A program made the translations under genes and the position numbers. 64,000 nucleotides of DNA, from NCBI GenBank assembly GCA_951799425.1, contig OX637394.1:45038642-45102641 (forward strand), in the 5' to 3' direction. A model generated the notes under the pieces. It did not search any database, was not told where the DNA came from, and saw only the letters and a list, made by a program, of their open reading frames with translations. The stretch comes from Ilex aquifolium (taxonomy: Eukaryota; Streptophyta; Magnoliopsida; Aquifoliales; Aquifoliaceae). Within the stretch, counting starts at the first letter, position 1, and each line of letters begins with the position of its first letter. Positions 10,456 to 22,280 of the stretch are shown here, piece by piece.

Positions 10456-10844
10456 TCAGTACATTAGATTTAGAGAACTCCAGTCTTGTGTTAGCTAAAA
10501 ATTCCTAGAAGCCAACTTTCTTGCTTAGAGGTCAATGGATGCACCAAGATTGATTTGAAAATAAAAAATAAAAAAGACTATGCAATGCACAGGATCACAT
10601 TTGGTTTGGAAAGTGTCAAATATAAGTGGTCTTATCTCTTCAAGCGAATAGTCTGGTTTTCGTAATTTTAACATCTCACGTCTATATCAGAATATAACAA
10701 TTTTACCATGGTACTGGCGTCCACCCTATATGATTTGAAAGTGTGTATTCCCAAAAAAATTAATTAGGCTCCTTGAGGTACTTGAAACCAAGAAGTAAAA
10801 TCTTTTTCAACAGACTAAACTAGTAAGGCTAGTTCACTGGATTT

Positions 10845-11093
10845 CTAAAGTAATTGTATATTAACTCCAAGGGGTAATTAAAATAGTAATATGGACGAAT
10901 TGTAAATTTAGACGTCATAAGTTCAAATTTTAACAATTTTTTGGGGTCAGATCATGAGTAATTTATCCCACATGAATACCCTAATCCCGGTGTGGATAAC
11001 CACCTGTTACCAGACCAGTGAGAGGATTAATCGAAGTGTGTGTAAACTGATTCGAATATCTTGAACCGTTGAACCAGAAAAAAAAAAGTAATT
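10845..11093 (+). mobile_element. SINE, tRNA-like head and A-rich tail
   Basis: A ~240-bp unit with a B-box-like AAGTTCAAATTTT near 10920, a body (GGGGTCAGATCATGAGTAATTTATC..., CCGGTGTGGATAA..., GACCAGTGAGAGGATTAATCG) and a poly-A tail at about 11078-11090. A second copy with the same order of blocks occurs at 50325-51078, which supports a dispersed SINE family. Confidence 0.65.
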
Positions 11094-12140
11094 GTATATT
11101 GACGACAAGCCTTTTAACAGATGGTCCAGCAATCCAAATTCTTATCTTAATTTGTATTCCCTTCCTTACCCATTTTTGGGACCATTGTTTCCTTCAAAAA
11201 TATAAGTACCAATAGTTCGAGGAACAAGACATACATAAACATGCCATGCATGCATTAGACCAAAATCAATGCCGATGCCGATGCCGACATTCATATACAA
11301 GAAGTCTTGCTCTTAATAATGATATATATAGTAAGTTGTTTGAAATTCGAGACTTAGAACAGCGATAAATTTGTTTCATTTTGATGTGAGCGTATGAGTT
11401 CGAGGCACAAATAAATTGTTTTCACATGTGATGGTAATAATGTACGCATTATAACCTTCTCTAAAGCTTACAGCGACGCGAGGCTTGTAGCTAGACTGGT
11501 CTTTTAATATGGTGTCAATATTTTATATTTGGTCATTCAACAAACCTGACCTTGGGCCCCTTTTTGCTTTATTATTTCTGGCTCAATGTGTCAAGCTAAA
11601 AGTAAATGGAAACACGAACATGGCATCGCTTAAGAAGGAAAACTAATGATGTTTGGTCGTTGTTAAGTGAAAAAAAGGTCCCCACATTACTCCCAAATGC
11701 ACCTACTTTTGACATTTTTTTGGGGTAAGTTACTTTTGACACTTTTGTAAGGATAAATGTGATATCCTTATGCGGAATGGAAGGATTAAGCACAACTTAG
11801 AGGGATGAATTTTCAATTCTGATTGAACAAACACCAATTTCTATCCTACATTATCAAAATTACTTCTCAAAAATCAATTTGTCAATTAACAATTTGAGTC
11901 CGTTTAAAAAAAAATTAACAATTTGAGAACCCCTTTACCAAAAATAACTCATTAAACTCATGATAATTGAGGTAATTAATTTGTCAATTTTATGATTGAC
12001 ATTCAATCACTCACAAAGATCTCAACCAAGCCAATCAACCCACTACCAAACCAATATGAACATTCAAACAATCATAGAACCAAACACACGAGGTTCCTCT
12101 CAAATGTGGTCATTAAAGCTCCTAACTCTTTATGGGTCCT
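11094..12140. other. Non-coding, nothing recognised
   Basis: AT-rich sequence without a supportable gene. A GCCGAT hexamer repeat (three units near 11273) is the only simple feature. Confidence 0.5.
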
Positions 12141-12144
12141 ATCG

Positions 12145-12322
12145 ACCAATAAGCATTGTTATAGAGATCTTATTTGGGGACCTAATGATGTGGCTTCAAT
12201 GCAACCATTGAATTAGTTGTGAGTTCTAATGTTAGATGGAGTCAACATCCAATCTAATAGTTGTACATTATTAGGAAGATCCCCAAATAAGATCTAAATA
12301 ACATTTCCCATCGACCAATACA
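12145..12322. mobile_element. Short foldback MITE
   Basis: Terminal blocks CGACCAATAAGCATTGTTAT-AGATCTTATTTGGGGA (left) and the inverse TCCCCAAATAAGATCT-AATAACATTTCCCATCGACCAAT (right) form long arms around a ~90-bp loop. A related palindromic repeat lies near 37.7-37.9 kb. Confidence 0.65.
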
Positions 12323-12324
12323 TA

Positions 12325-13560
12325 TCTATTGAATGGGAGGTGTTTCTACACTGAAAATCCACCAAAACTCTTCTTGGGTTTGGAGAAAAATTCTTAGACT
12401 CAGAGCTGAATTTCTACATTTGATAAAATATACAGAAGGCAATGGTAACTCAACTTTTCTTTGGTTTGATCCTTGGCATCCTTTGTGTCCGATCCATCAA
12501 CTTCTTGGGGAGACCATTATCAGAGATTATGGGTTGTCTCTAGAGGCTAGAGTCAGCAGTGTCATCTGCAATGATGATCGGTCTTGGTCAGCTTCTCCCA
12601 ATAGGGGATTTTTGCAGCTTCAAACAGTTTCTCCTCCAAACTTGAAGCCTAACCCAAATTTGGAAGACTCAATTCTATGGTTACCCTTGAACAACAAATG
12701 ATAGCCTAGAGGGATGGGCTCATTTGACTAATCAGTGATCCCTGGGCCTACCTAACACAGATGCCCCCGGTCACGTTTGTTGAGCTCCTTCGTCCGTGTT
12801 TGAAAAAAGGCTTACTTGGATTGCCATCCATCAGAAGCTAGCTGCATAAGAAAAGCTTGTATCCTATGGTCTCCTACATGGAACCCATTGTGTTCTCTGC
12901 AAATCCAATAAAAAAACTCATGCTCATTTGTTCTTTGAGTGTCCATATTCTTCCAGTATTTTGATCTCCTTGCAAATGAAGTGTAATGTTCAGTCCCCTC
13001 GTCTGAGTTGGCCTGAAATCTTTCAGTGGTGCTCCACTAACATGAATGGCAAGGGACTGCAGACATTAATTTGTAAGCTGATTCTCTCCTCCTCAGTATA
13101 CTCTGTGGAAAGAAAGGAACTTCAGACAATTTAGAAACTCATATAAAGATGTGGGCACTGAGTACAAAAAAATTGTTGACAACATTAAACTCAAGCTCAA
13201 TCTTATTAAAGGGTACAAAAGATCTCCCCTAATCTATGGTTGCAAAAGGCATGGGCTCTCCCTCAAACTATTTTTGAATTGCAAAAGGCATGTTCAGTCC
13301 CCTTGTATGTTTGTTTTGAGATCCTATCTTTCCCATGCTGCTTGAGTTTTTGCTGCTTATTGAGGTTTGTTTATGCCTATTTTGCTGAAAGGTGATTGCC
13401 CAGATATGTTCCTCTTCTGCCCATTTTGTTTTCTTGACGATTTTTTGATACAAGGGTGGCCGTTCTTCTACTTCTTTGTCTAGAAGAGCCTCTTTCCCCT
13501 CTCTTTCCTTTTGGGTACAGTTGTAAATAGGGTATACTGAAACCGAACTTCAATCTCCAA
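12325..13560 (+). pseudogene. Non-LTR retrotransposon (LINE) 3' part: zf-RVT region and 3' UTR
   Basis: The plus strand reads SSWVWRKILRLR, then GNGNSTFLWFDPWHPLCPIH and LLGETIIRDYGLSLEARVSS-VI, and later CKSNKKTHAHLFFECPYSSSI followed by WPEIFQW. This is the C-terminal zinc-binding region (zf-RVT) that follows reverse transcriptase in plant L1-type LINEs. The frame is broken between 12700 and 12900 and again near 13135. Downstream, 13230-13560 looks like the LINE 3' UTR. Endonuclease and reverse transcriptase are missing, so this is a 5'-truncated copy, which is usual for LINEs. Confidence 0.8.
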
Positions 13561-13749
13561 GACTCCAGCGAACACAATTCTGTATTTATACTTGAACTGA
13601 GGTAGAAAGACTAATGCATCAATATGCAGAGAGAGAAGAAATTCTAAATACTAGAATTCAGAATTGAGATGGATTGAAAATGGCAATTAGCAGTCTATTT
13701 TTATCTTTGTATATGACAAATTATCACAAATATTAGGAATCCAATTTAA

Positions 13750-14090
13750 CAAAATACTACAAGAATTAGGGTCGTTTAAGATAATTTTTTTGCGGCGACA
13801 GTGTTCACCATCACAGAAAAAAAAAAAAAAGTATTTTGAAGAAAAAAATATTTGTTTGTGCTAGTAGTGATGTCATAAGAAGTTTATTTGTTGTCGCAAA
13901 TACTATTTGAGACGGTTGTTGCCGCTACAATGACTTTTTGAGACTTCACTTATTAGTCAAGGTGTTGTGACGGCTTGTCTCTCCATAATAAGTGGAGTCT
14001 CAAAAAAAAATTTATGACGGCAACGTCTGTCACAAATAGTATTTGCAACACCAAATAAACCTTTTATGCCACCAAAAAAAAAAAAAAATC
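13750..14090. mobile_element. Foldback repeat, probable decayed CACTA-type MITE
   Basis: Arms at about 13878-13954 and 13990-14066 are inverted copies (TTTATTTG-TGTCGCAAATACTATTTGAGACGG versus the inverse of GACG-CTGTCACAAATAGTATTTGC). An ACTACAAGAA word near 13756 and a nearby GCGGCGACAG resemble CACTA ends, but the outer termini and a 3-bp duplication are not resolved. Confidence 0.5.
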
Positions 14091-14536
14091 TCCAAATCGC
14101 ATTTATTTTTTACGTAAACACTTTCACTCCAAAAAACTTGTTTCAAAAAACCTTAATTCTTATAATGAGGCACATTAAAATTCATTAGATTTGAGTCGTG
14201 GCATGATTAATGGTCATCATTCTTCTTTTCTGATATTGGATCAAACCGAGTATAATGCATCCAAACCAAAACTTCAATGAAAAAACTTGAAAGTGCCACT
14301 TGAATTAGATACCAATTTCATTCCAGATGTCATGTTCAGATGGTTTCATTTCAAGTTCTTGTAGAAAGCTAGACAATCATAATTCGACCCATTTATCTAA
14401 TTAATATTCACCTAACCTATGTTCGATTCAACTCGTTGAACCTGTGAACTAGATACCAAGGACTACAACACTCTCTCCCAATCAAATTTACCATTCATCT
14501 CTCATAATTTGAACGTCACGTGATATGCAAAAGGAG

Positions 14537-14935
14537 TGATGAAAATTTTAGTATTTTATTTGAACGTGGTCAATCTCATTCTATAAGATTTTATTTTATT
14601 TTTATTTTTTGATTTAATTAAGATTTTATTTTATTTGATTTTCTAATTTATTTAGGATTTTAGCTTCCTGGTTACTATTACTATTTAAATTCTTGTAAGC
14701 CTTAGGGCAAAAGTGGTGAATTAATAATATTGAGAGAGGCTTCTCTTATTCTTCCCAATTATTCTGGTATCCTTAAGAATCAATAGATCGATTGAAGACT
14801 TTAAAACTGATATTCTCATGAATCAACAGCTCTAGAACAGGAATCTAAACTGGTATTTGTGCATAAATCAACAGTTTATTTTCATTATCTCTTTTGTTCA
14901 TTATATTATTATTTTTACCCGCTTCCCTACCATCA
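14537..14935 (+). repeat. Left LTR
   Basis: Shares with 17514 onward the ordered words ATTTTATTTGAACG, TCTTGTAAGCCTTAG, TTGATAATATTGAGAGAG and CCCAATTATTCTG. It ends just before the primer binding site. Confidence 0.75.
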
Positions 14936-14937
14936 GT

Positions 14938-14950
14938 TGGTATCAGAGCC
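14938..14950 (+). other. Primer binding site, initiator tRNA-Met type
   Basis: TGGTATCAGAGCC directly after the left LTR is the standard plant iMet primer binding site. Confidence 0.85.
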
Positions 14951-15262
14951 CAATTACGTTCTTTTTATCATGTCGCTCAAATGAAAACCTGTGGAAGAGA
15001 TCTATGAAGATGCGAACAACACGAGGGATACAATAGCAGTTTGAGGCGTTAATCCAACAAATAGTGACCTTAAGTGTCATTGTTCAATAAGTACAACAGT
15101 AGCAGCCGTAGTGACGACCCCAAAATTCACGATGGGTGAAGGAGGAGGAAGAGAGTCTGGTGAACATGAATGAGATCCTAAAGGAGATTCGAGATTTTGA
15201 CGCGAACTCAAAAGAGGTATTTTTTTTTATAGTAAATCATCTTATGTGCGACCACAAATTGA

Positions 15263-15655
15263 TTGGAATTCACCCCAATATTCGATAAATATTTGGATGA
15301 TGATAATTCTCTAATCACTATACAAGATGATGATTATGTCTTGATATGTGACGAATATCTGAATAGTGATTACCTCTTCACTAACACAGATGCTGGTAAT
15401 ATCAAGGCGTATGTTAAGGATATTGCTGTTGTTGTTGATAATGTAAAGGATGGCATAATTAAGATCCATGGAGATGATGTTGTTGCCCGTGATAACAATC
15501 CAACACTTTGTCCACAAAAGAATGTGCACAAGACACCTTGTGCCAGCTTCCTTATAGGAACACTTTCACAAGGAAAACCTCTATCAAGGCATATGACTCT
15601 CCATCGGATGCGAAGTTTTGGGTTACTGAAATGGGAGAATACGAATTGTAGGTGA
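15263..15655 (+). CDS. Unrecognised 130-residue ORF inside the LTR element
   Basis: An open frame of 130 codons reads MEFTPIFDKYLDDDNSL, is very rich in Asp (17 or so in the first 75 residues), and later has CPQKNVHKTPCASFLIG and GKPLSRHMTLHRM. I do not recognise it. Asp-rich spacer segments occur between gag and protease in some plant gypsy elements, so it could be a remnant of such a spacer; it could also be captured host coding sequence. It is followed closely by a 127-bp coding tandem repeat in the same orientation. The listed start is just the first ATG; the frame opens shortly before it. Confidence 0.35.
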   Translation: MEFTPIFDKYLDDDNSLITIQDDDYVLICDEYLNSDYLFTNTDAGNIKAYVKDIAVVVDNVKDGIIKIHGDDVVARDNNPTLCPQKNVHKTPCASFLIGTLSQGKPLSRHMTLHRMRSFGLLKWENTNCR

Positions 15656-15790
15656 CTGAATCTACTGTGAAGGCAATGTTTCCTTTGTGTTGTGGAGAAA
15701 ATTTCTTTTCAATGCCAGCCTTTGACTTCATAGCCTACAAAGAGTCAATGGGGTCATCTGTGGATGAAGATTTTGTTTGCTCCTACAAAT

Positions 15791-16346
15791 TTGGGTGTCT
15801 TGATAAGTAAAAGTATTTTGTTCTACATTGGTTTGAGGAAGTTTTTACTACTAGTGCCTTAGAGAGAGGTGAGATATCTGATATGGCAATTTCTTTTGGT
15901 TGGTACAAAATCTCAGATTGGGTGTCTTGATAAGCAAAAGTATTTTGTTCTACATTGGTATGGGAAAGTTGTTACTACTTATGCATTAGAGAGAGGCCAG
16001 ATATCTGATATTATAATTCCTTTTGGTGGGTACAAAATCTCAGATTGGATGTCTTGATAAGAAAAAAGTACTTTGTTTTACATTGGTTTGGGGAAGTTGT
16101 TATTACTAGTGCTTCAGAGAGAGGTAAGATATATGATATTGCAATTCTTTTTGGTGGGTACAAAATCTCAGATCGGGTGTCTTGATAAGCAGAAGTATTT
16201 TGTTCAACATTAGTTTGGGGAAGTTGTTACTACTGGTGCTTCAGAGAGAGGTGAGATATCTGATATTGCACTTCCTTTGGGTGGGTAAGCAAAAGTATTT
16301 TGTTCTACATTGGTTTGGGGAAGTTGTTATTACTGGTGCTTTAGAG
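15791..16346 (+). repeat. 127-bp coding tandem repeat, about 4.4 copies
   Basis: Units start at 15791, 15918, 16045 and 16173 (period 127-128 bp), plus a partial fifth. One reading of the second copy gives GCLDKQKYFVLHWYGKVVTT followed by ALERGQISDIIIPFGGYKIS, so each unit once encoded about 42 residues. As 127 is not a multiple of 3, successive copies are in different frames, so the array cannot code as one protein. Copies are roughly 85-90 percent alike by eye. Confidence 0.85.
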
Positions 16347-17227
16347 CATCTCCAACCTTGACTCAAATGTGGACTCAAATTTAAATTTGAGTCAAGATGG
16401 CCTAAAAAGTTTCTCCAACCTTGGACTCAAACCTATACCAAATCAAGGCAGAACTTATTCTGGACCCAAATTAAAGCAGACTCAAATTCTATACCAAATT
16501 TCTAACGGTAACTTTTTAACCTATCCAAAACTAAAAGACTTCTTTGACTACTTGTTCTCTGCCTCTTTTTACCTTTCTCTACTACATTGCTTCCATCGCC
16601 AACCACCACCGAAGTTTTCACAAATCATTTGAAGGCCTGTAGGTAAGTTTTTTGTTTTTCATCTTCCATCTTCTTAATTTCTTGTATTTTTCAAAACTCT
16701 AATCTCACCCATCTTTCATACTATATAAACCCTAAGCCTACCCATCATATTTTTCTTTGATTTTTTCGAGTTAAACACTATCGGTATTACAATTTTAGAC
16801 CACCGATTATTCCTAAAATTTTAAGTTTTCGGTACCCACAAATTTAGAAAATTTGTCATTTTATTTCTTCAATCTTCCATTTTTGTTAAAAACGTATGTT
16901 TTTGTGTTCTTCAGACCATGCCCATGTTAACTATTTTTTTTTCTTTATTTGTATTTATAAAAAATAATAAGGGATTAGAATAATCTTAGATTTTCTGGGT
17001 GGTTTCTTTATTTTCATGTAATATTGTATACTTATTTATTTATTTTTTTGAATTATTCATTTGTGGAGAGATGAAAGTTTCATTTATTTTATCAAATATT
17101 ATGATTTGAATGACACAAAAAAAAAATGAGTTTTGGGATAATAAGGGAATTTTTTAAAAGATTTGAGTAGATATTTGAGTTTGCCCATTGGAGTACTCTA
17201 TACTAAATCAAGCTTTTTACTCAAATT
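16347..17227. mobile_element. Harbinger-like non-autonomous insertion (GAGCATCTCCAA ends)
   Basis: The last repeat unit is cut at GTGCTTTAGAG and resumes at TGATATTGCAATTTC near 17228. The inserted segment starts GAGCATCTCCAACCTTGACTC and, near its other end, has the inverse-like TTGGAGTACTC at about 17188. This GAGCATCTCCAA end is common in plant PIF/Harbinger-type MITEs. The target duplication could not be fixed. An 87-codon frame inside (16369-16632) has no recognisable domain. Confidence 0.5.
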
Positions 17228-17513
17228 GATATTGCAATTTCTTTTGATGGGTACAAAATCTTTGATATGGAAAAGCTTCAATCTGAAGGATCAACATCAC
17301 TCAAAAATAATGCATTAACCCGTGACCTTGAACGACTTCAAAATGTAATTTTGACTGGTGTCATCACAATTCTCAATACATTATCTTATTACTATGACCA
17401 AATGTAATGGATCGGTTGAAACTTGAAAGCGTAAATTCATGCAAAGAATCTAATATTGAACCTAAATTCGAGGGCAAATTCTTTCCAACTTTGAGAGAAT
17501 AATATAGAACGAG

Positions 17514-18695
17514 TGGTAAAAAATTTAGTATTTTATTTAAACGTCGTCAATCTCGTTCAGAGAGGAAATTCTATAAGATTTTATTTTATTCCTAATTTAA
17601 TTAGAATATTATTTTATTTTTATTTTTTTGATTTAATTATGATTTTATTTTATTTAGTTTTTTAATTTATTTAGAATTCTAGTTTTCTAGTTACTTTAGG
17701 AGTTTTTTTTATTATTTAAAGTCTTGTAAGCCTTAGAGCAAAATAGTTTTAGTGAATTGATAATATTGAGAGAGATTTCTCTTCGTTTTCCCAATTATTC
17801 TGATATTCGTAGAAATCAACACGTCGATTAAAGCCTTTAGAATTGATATTCTTGTAAATTCATAGCTCTAAAGTAAAAATCTAAACCGATATTTGTGCGT
17901 TTCATCAGGGGCGAAGCTACACTTACCTTTGTGGGGGCACTCAATTTTTTTGTCCAAACTTTTTTTAATATAAATTTTAATATATTTTAAATTTGTCCCC
18001 ACAAAAATAAAATATACATTTTAATTTACTTAATAATTTCTAACATTAAGATTAAATTTCTTTACTTTATTATTGATTATTTAGTTGAATCTCTCAACAT
18101 GTGTTCAAGAAATTTTGGAGCTTTTATTTCTCTCCCCTATGTAAAGCCCCCTTACTCTCATCTTGGTAAATTTTGACACATTGAATGATAATATTTTTAT
18201 GTAATATTTTTATAGTATAATAATTAGTCAATAAGATGGTAAAAAAAAAATATACGTTGCTCTTTTATGATTTGAATGTCAAGAATTCAAGTTGCAAAAA
18301 AAATACTCTCGCACATGCAGAATAAGAATACGTACATCTTACTCCAGACCTTACAATAGCAGAAACCATACGTTAGGTCACCTCATTTAATTTATTATTA
18401 CTTCAAAGTTTTAAATTTTACTTTTGTTAAAAAAATGTTACTAACATATAATTGAAAGGCCTAATTTGATAATATAACGCATTGTTATTGTTGAATTAGC
18501 ATAGCGTAACAACATTAAATGCATTTTATTTGTTAATTCAACGGTAATAATGCATTAGCTTTTCCAATTTAGTACATATAGTATTGTTGTTGATAAAATT
18601 TTTGCCCCCACTACCCCAAATTTTTGGCTCCGCCCCTGCATTTCATTAAACCTTTCGTTTATTATATCATTGTTTTTACCCACTCCCTTGCATCA
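17514..18695 (+). repeat. Right LTR, split by a hAT element
   Basis: Matches the left LTR from 17514 to 17905, then resumes after the hAT insertion at 18639 and ends near 18695 (CCCTTGCATCA). Confidence 0.72.
17906..18638. mobile_element. Non-autonomous hAT element, 733 bp, with 8-bp TSD
   Basis: Left end CAGGGGCGAAGCTACAC, right end (inverse) CAGGGGCGGAGCCAAAA, both followed inward by a GTGGGGGCA block. The flanks CGTTTCAT (17898-17905) and CATTTCAT (18639-18646) match at 7 of 8 positions, an 8-bp hAT target duplication with one G/A change. It interrupts the right LTR of the surrounding element. No transposase inside. Confidence 0.92.
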
Positions 18696-18945
18696 CGCAC
18701 TAGCAAAACCAATAATAAATCTTCTAATTTTACAAAAAAACTATAAAATACATTAGCAGGAAACAAAAAAAGACATAAAAAACAAACATTTACCACATAG
18801 ATTACCATTTCTACAGGTTTATCATGACAAAAAAAATTATTCGTATTTAATATTAATCTTATTTGTGTATTATCTTGGTTTAGTAAATTGTCTTTTGAAA
18901 ATTTGTGTCGAGAACAAGTTAATTCTAATCCACCAATCTTATTTC
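18696..18945. other. Non-coding, nothing recognised
   Basis: AT-rich sequence between the LTR element and a gypsy fragment. Confidence 0.4.
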
Positions 18946-19123
18946 AAAATCAGTGTCATGTGAGTATATGGTATTGAATATAATTACTCTCGTACCAAAA
19001 CAAAACAAAACACTTCCATTAGGTAAGATTTGGGCTCATTTCGTTGAGTTTTTGCCCAAACTAACATTATTTTTCAAAGTAATATCCTATCTAACACTAC
19101 AACAATGTGTCAATCCTATTGAC

Positions 19124-19380
19124 TTAATGAACCTCTTCCTCATCCCCCGCTTGCTTGCAAAGGTTAAACACATTGAGATCCATTGTCACGCTTTTAAATG
19201 CAAGTTTCATTAGATCATTCTTGCAATTGATCACGGCATTAGAAGTTGCAAGGAAAGGTCTACCTAACATGACATGAATTTGTGAATTAGGATTAGCAAC
19301 GGGGTGAGTATCAAGCACAATGAAATCAATGGGCAAATAAAATTTGTCCAATGTCGTCTAGAAACTATCATTAAGATACT
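19124..19380 (-). pseudogene. Ty3/gypsy protease fragment
   Basis: The minus strand encodes LDKFYLPIDFIVLDTHPVAN, then QIHVMLGRPFLATSNAVINC and LNVFNLCKQAGDEEEV. This is the second half of the aspartic protease region of plant Athila/Tat-type gypsy polyproteins, which ends in a conserved LGRPFLAT block. The active-site DSG part and all of reverse transcriptase are missing; stops appear on both sides. It is an isolated relic. Confidence 0.8.
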
Positions 19381-19599
19381 TGGAAAGTTCATAAATCACA
19401 TAGAAATTTTAAATGGTAAAGGATATTCGGGTTAGTTTATGTGCATCTCGATTAATTTCATTCTTCGTGCTGTCAAAGACTGACAATTCACGCTAAAACT
19501 AAGGTATTCATGAAAAATAAATTTCTCGTGCATTGACCCCGATGAGTTATCAAGATTCAAACTCAAAACGTCTGAATTTACAATTCGTTCTTTTTATCA

Positions 19600-20335
19600 T
19601 TGGAAGTTTTCCCAGCAACCAATCTCCATCAAAGGCTATTTTGTCTGAGCATTCTGCTTCTCTGGCAGTTTGTTTTTGCATTTAGATTGGACTGGACTGG
19701 GGTTGTACTGATGGTGCTGGGCAAGGCAGAAGTGCCATGGAGATTGAGAGGTATTTTGGTGAAGATTGGATGCTGCTGCACTGGGGATCAGAATATGCTG
19801 CCAAATGTAATGATAAGAAAGGTTGTTATTAAAGGCACTTTGCCTTTGTAATGATTTTTTTTGTTGCGGTTTGATGGGGCTTCAACAGGATCAGTTCTGA
19901 AGAGGACCAGTGATGAAAATGCTGTTGCATCACGAGCTGATTGTAAGGGTCAGTTCATAAGGCAATATGCATTGATCAGGCAGTTGGTCTGTGGTCAAAA
20001 ATGGGGTCTGATATGAGCTCTCTGCATGTATAGCAGTCTGCTTCTGCATCATTCTGAACTGGGGTTGCATGCTCTAGTCTGCACTGGACTGCACTGGACT
20101 ATTACTGCAAGTGTATATCCTGCATTGGTCTGTTTCAGAAGGCATGTATCTGGGGTATGCAGGCAGGATCTGGTTCAATTTTAGGGAACTCAAACTGTAA
20201 TTAGAAATGGTTTAATCCATCTTGAAGGATTGAAGCCATTTTTTTATACTTTTAGAGCACTTGTTCTTTGATTCTTGTAATTCTTCATTTTTGGAAATAA
20301 AATTCCTCGGTGTGTTTTAAAAAAAAAAAAAAAAC
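19600..20335 (+). mobile_element. LINE 3' end with poly-A tail
   Basis: The last ~130 bp (TGTAATTAGAAATGG..., CTTGAAGGATTGAAGCCATT, TTCTTTGATTCTTGTAATTC) ends in a 15-base A run at about 20319-20335. The same tail, with small differences, recurs at 31250-31390 inside the CACTA element. Poly-A and dispersed copies indicate a LINE (or LINE-mobilised) 3' end. The upstream part (19600-20180) has no recognisable coding. Confidence 0.55.
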
Positions 20336-21310
20336 TGTTTTACCTCACATTTATCAAACAATTCAACAACAATATTGTCAAACGCACTTTTAAGAAATTT
20401 TTCACGAGCCAGACGCTTAATTTGAAAATTTAAAATAAGCATCTAGTACATAAAAGGGTCTTTTGATCAGTAGTCGACTGCAATATTAAATAAAATTTAT
20501 TAAAAAATCAACAACTACCGTCATTACATTTAATTTTGAATATAATATGTTTAAAAAATAATAAACAATTGAAATAAAACTCAAAAAATACAATTCAAAT
20601 GGATATCATCGTTTGGATAACTGTTAGATGTGTGGATTCTATTAAAAAAATTGATAAAACCTATTTATATAAAAGATAATATACATTTAAGTGATTATTT
20701 TTTAAATATCATTTAAATTTTATAACATTACTCAATATTTTTTATTCAGTACAGCCTCCGCTGACTGTTTGATTAACTTCCAAGCGGCTATTACGTGGTG
20801 CTCTTCCGTGAGTGTGGCCCCCACTGCAAACCTCAGCATGTAGACCCCACCGATATGGTGTGAGTCATGTAGACTCGACCGGTTGAGTTGACCCACTCGA
20901 GTAGTTTCTGATTCAACAACTCAATGTAACATGGGTCAGATCTGGGATACGGATTCAACCGGAAGAATACTAGTGAGAAGAGCCGTGGCACACAAATCTC
21001 GAACCATGGGTCGGATTTCACTAACCCTTCAAACATCTTGCCATTTGGACATTAGAACAAATGTGGGTTGGAGGTTCGCAATACCATAGCTACATAGTTC
21101 GAGCCACAATCGGAGTGCTCTGAACATCCAACCCGTGCCCACCTGTTAGGGATGTCAGTGGACCGAAGCGGGGGCGGGGAGTGTAGTCTCCATCCCCGTA
21201 CCCGCTTAAAAAAATTCCGTCCATCCCCGGTCCACCCCCGTTAGCGGGTATAGTTTTCATCCCCATCCCCGTCCGCGGGTAAATTTCTAATCCCCGTCCC
21301 CGTCCCCGCT

Positions 21311-21376
21311 TCCCCCGTACCCGCCAAGCCCAAGCCTAAGCCTAAGCCTAAGCCCAAGCCCAAGTCTAAGCCCAAG
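21311..21376. repeat. AAGCCY hexamer repeat
   Basis: About eleven AAGCCC/AAGCCT/AAGTCT units inside the hAT element. Confidence 0.85.
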
Positions 21377-22280
21377 CATTAGTATTCAAATAAACAGCTT
21401 TTCTATGTTTGCACAATACTGTGTTCATTCCTTGCCAAATAACATACTTTGTGTGAAACATATTCATTCTTGAAAGGTTGCATGTGGAGTTTATCAAGGT
21501 TGATCACGGATCATGCTATTTTAATGTAACTATGAATAGATATATTATATATATAATAAGAAACATAAAGTTAAGTACGATATACTAAGAGGATATGTTG
21601 TATGAATTACTTCATATTTTTGTGTCATTATTTTATTATTTTTTTTATCTTTATATTTCTATCTTTTAACTTATAATATCAAAGTTAATTACGTTGTGCA
21701 AAACCAACACAACATCTCTCTCACAAAGAGACCACCAGAGTAGAGAGCATCTTTAAGGTGGTTTTTTTTTTTTTTTAATCACACCATTACAAGAAAGGAG
21801 AAGAGAAGAGTCAAACCTGTTAAAGCTTCAGTAAATGAGAGAAAATGACACCGACAGAGACACATTGGACACCATAAATTGTGAGACTATTTCAACCACT
21901 CCATAGACTATTTCTTATTATACATATTTGTTTTAGTAAAGCTGGACACAATCACACAGATGGGATATTTCATATAAACATCAGGGCAACAAAATTTGCA
22001 GAGCATTTACCTTTAAAATTTGTTTTAGTCTGCGTGATGGCCTGATGGGTGTCTGTCTGTCTGATGAGCAGGACCAACGCCTGTGAGGAGCTGCTGACTT
22101 GCTGAGTGCAGCGATGGGTGATCAGAGGAATGCGTGAGAGATAGAGTGAGAGAGAGAGATATATGGGGGGAGGCGGGCAGCTGAAGAGTGAAGGCTGATA
22201 AGAGGAATTGGGGAATAAATTAGGGCTTTAAGGCTTTAAGCCTTTAACTGAGTAGGAGTATTTATATATAATATATATAT
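21377..22280. other. Interior of the hAT element, non-coding
   Basis: AT-rich sequence and a short GA-rich stretch (22140-22160). No transposase or captured gene seen. Confidence 0.5.

Larger units (their letters stand above)
14537..18695 (+). mobile_element. LTR retrotransposon without recognisable pol, with two nested insertions
   Basis: Two related ~400-bp LTRs (14537-14935 and 17514-18695, the second enlarged by a hAT insertion) start TGATGAAA/TGGTAAAA and end near CCCTACCATCA/CCCTTGCATCA. A primer binding site for initiator tRNA-Met (TTGGTATCAGAGCC) follows the left LTR. The interior contains a short gag-like leader (KPVEEIYEDANNTRDTIA), an unrecognised ORF and a 127-bp tandem repeat, but no reverse transcriptase, integrase or protease that I can see. 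It therefore looks like a non-autonomous element. No matching 5-bp target duplication was found at these ends. Confidence 0.72.

Noticed and set aside
11596..11793. 65-codon minus frame
   Set aside because: No conserved domain, weak start context, AT-rich surroundings; likely chance.
14537..18695. A 5-bp target duplication for the LTR element
   Set aside because: The bases next to the chosen ends (AGGAG and CGCAC) do not match, so I do not claim one; the ends may be off by a few bases.
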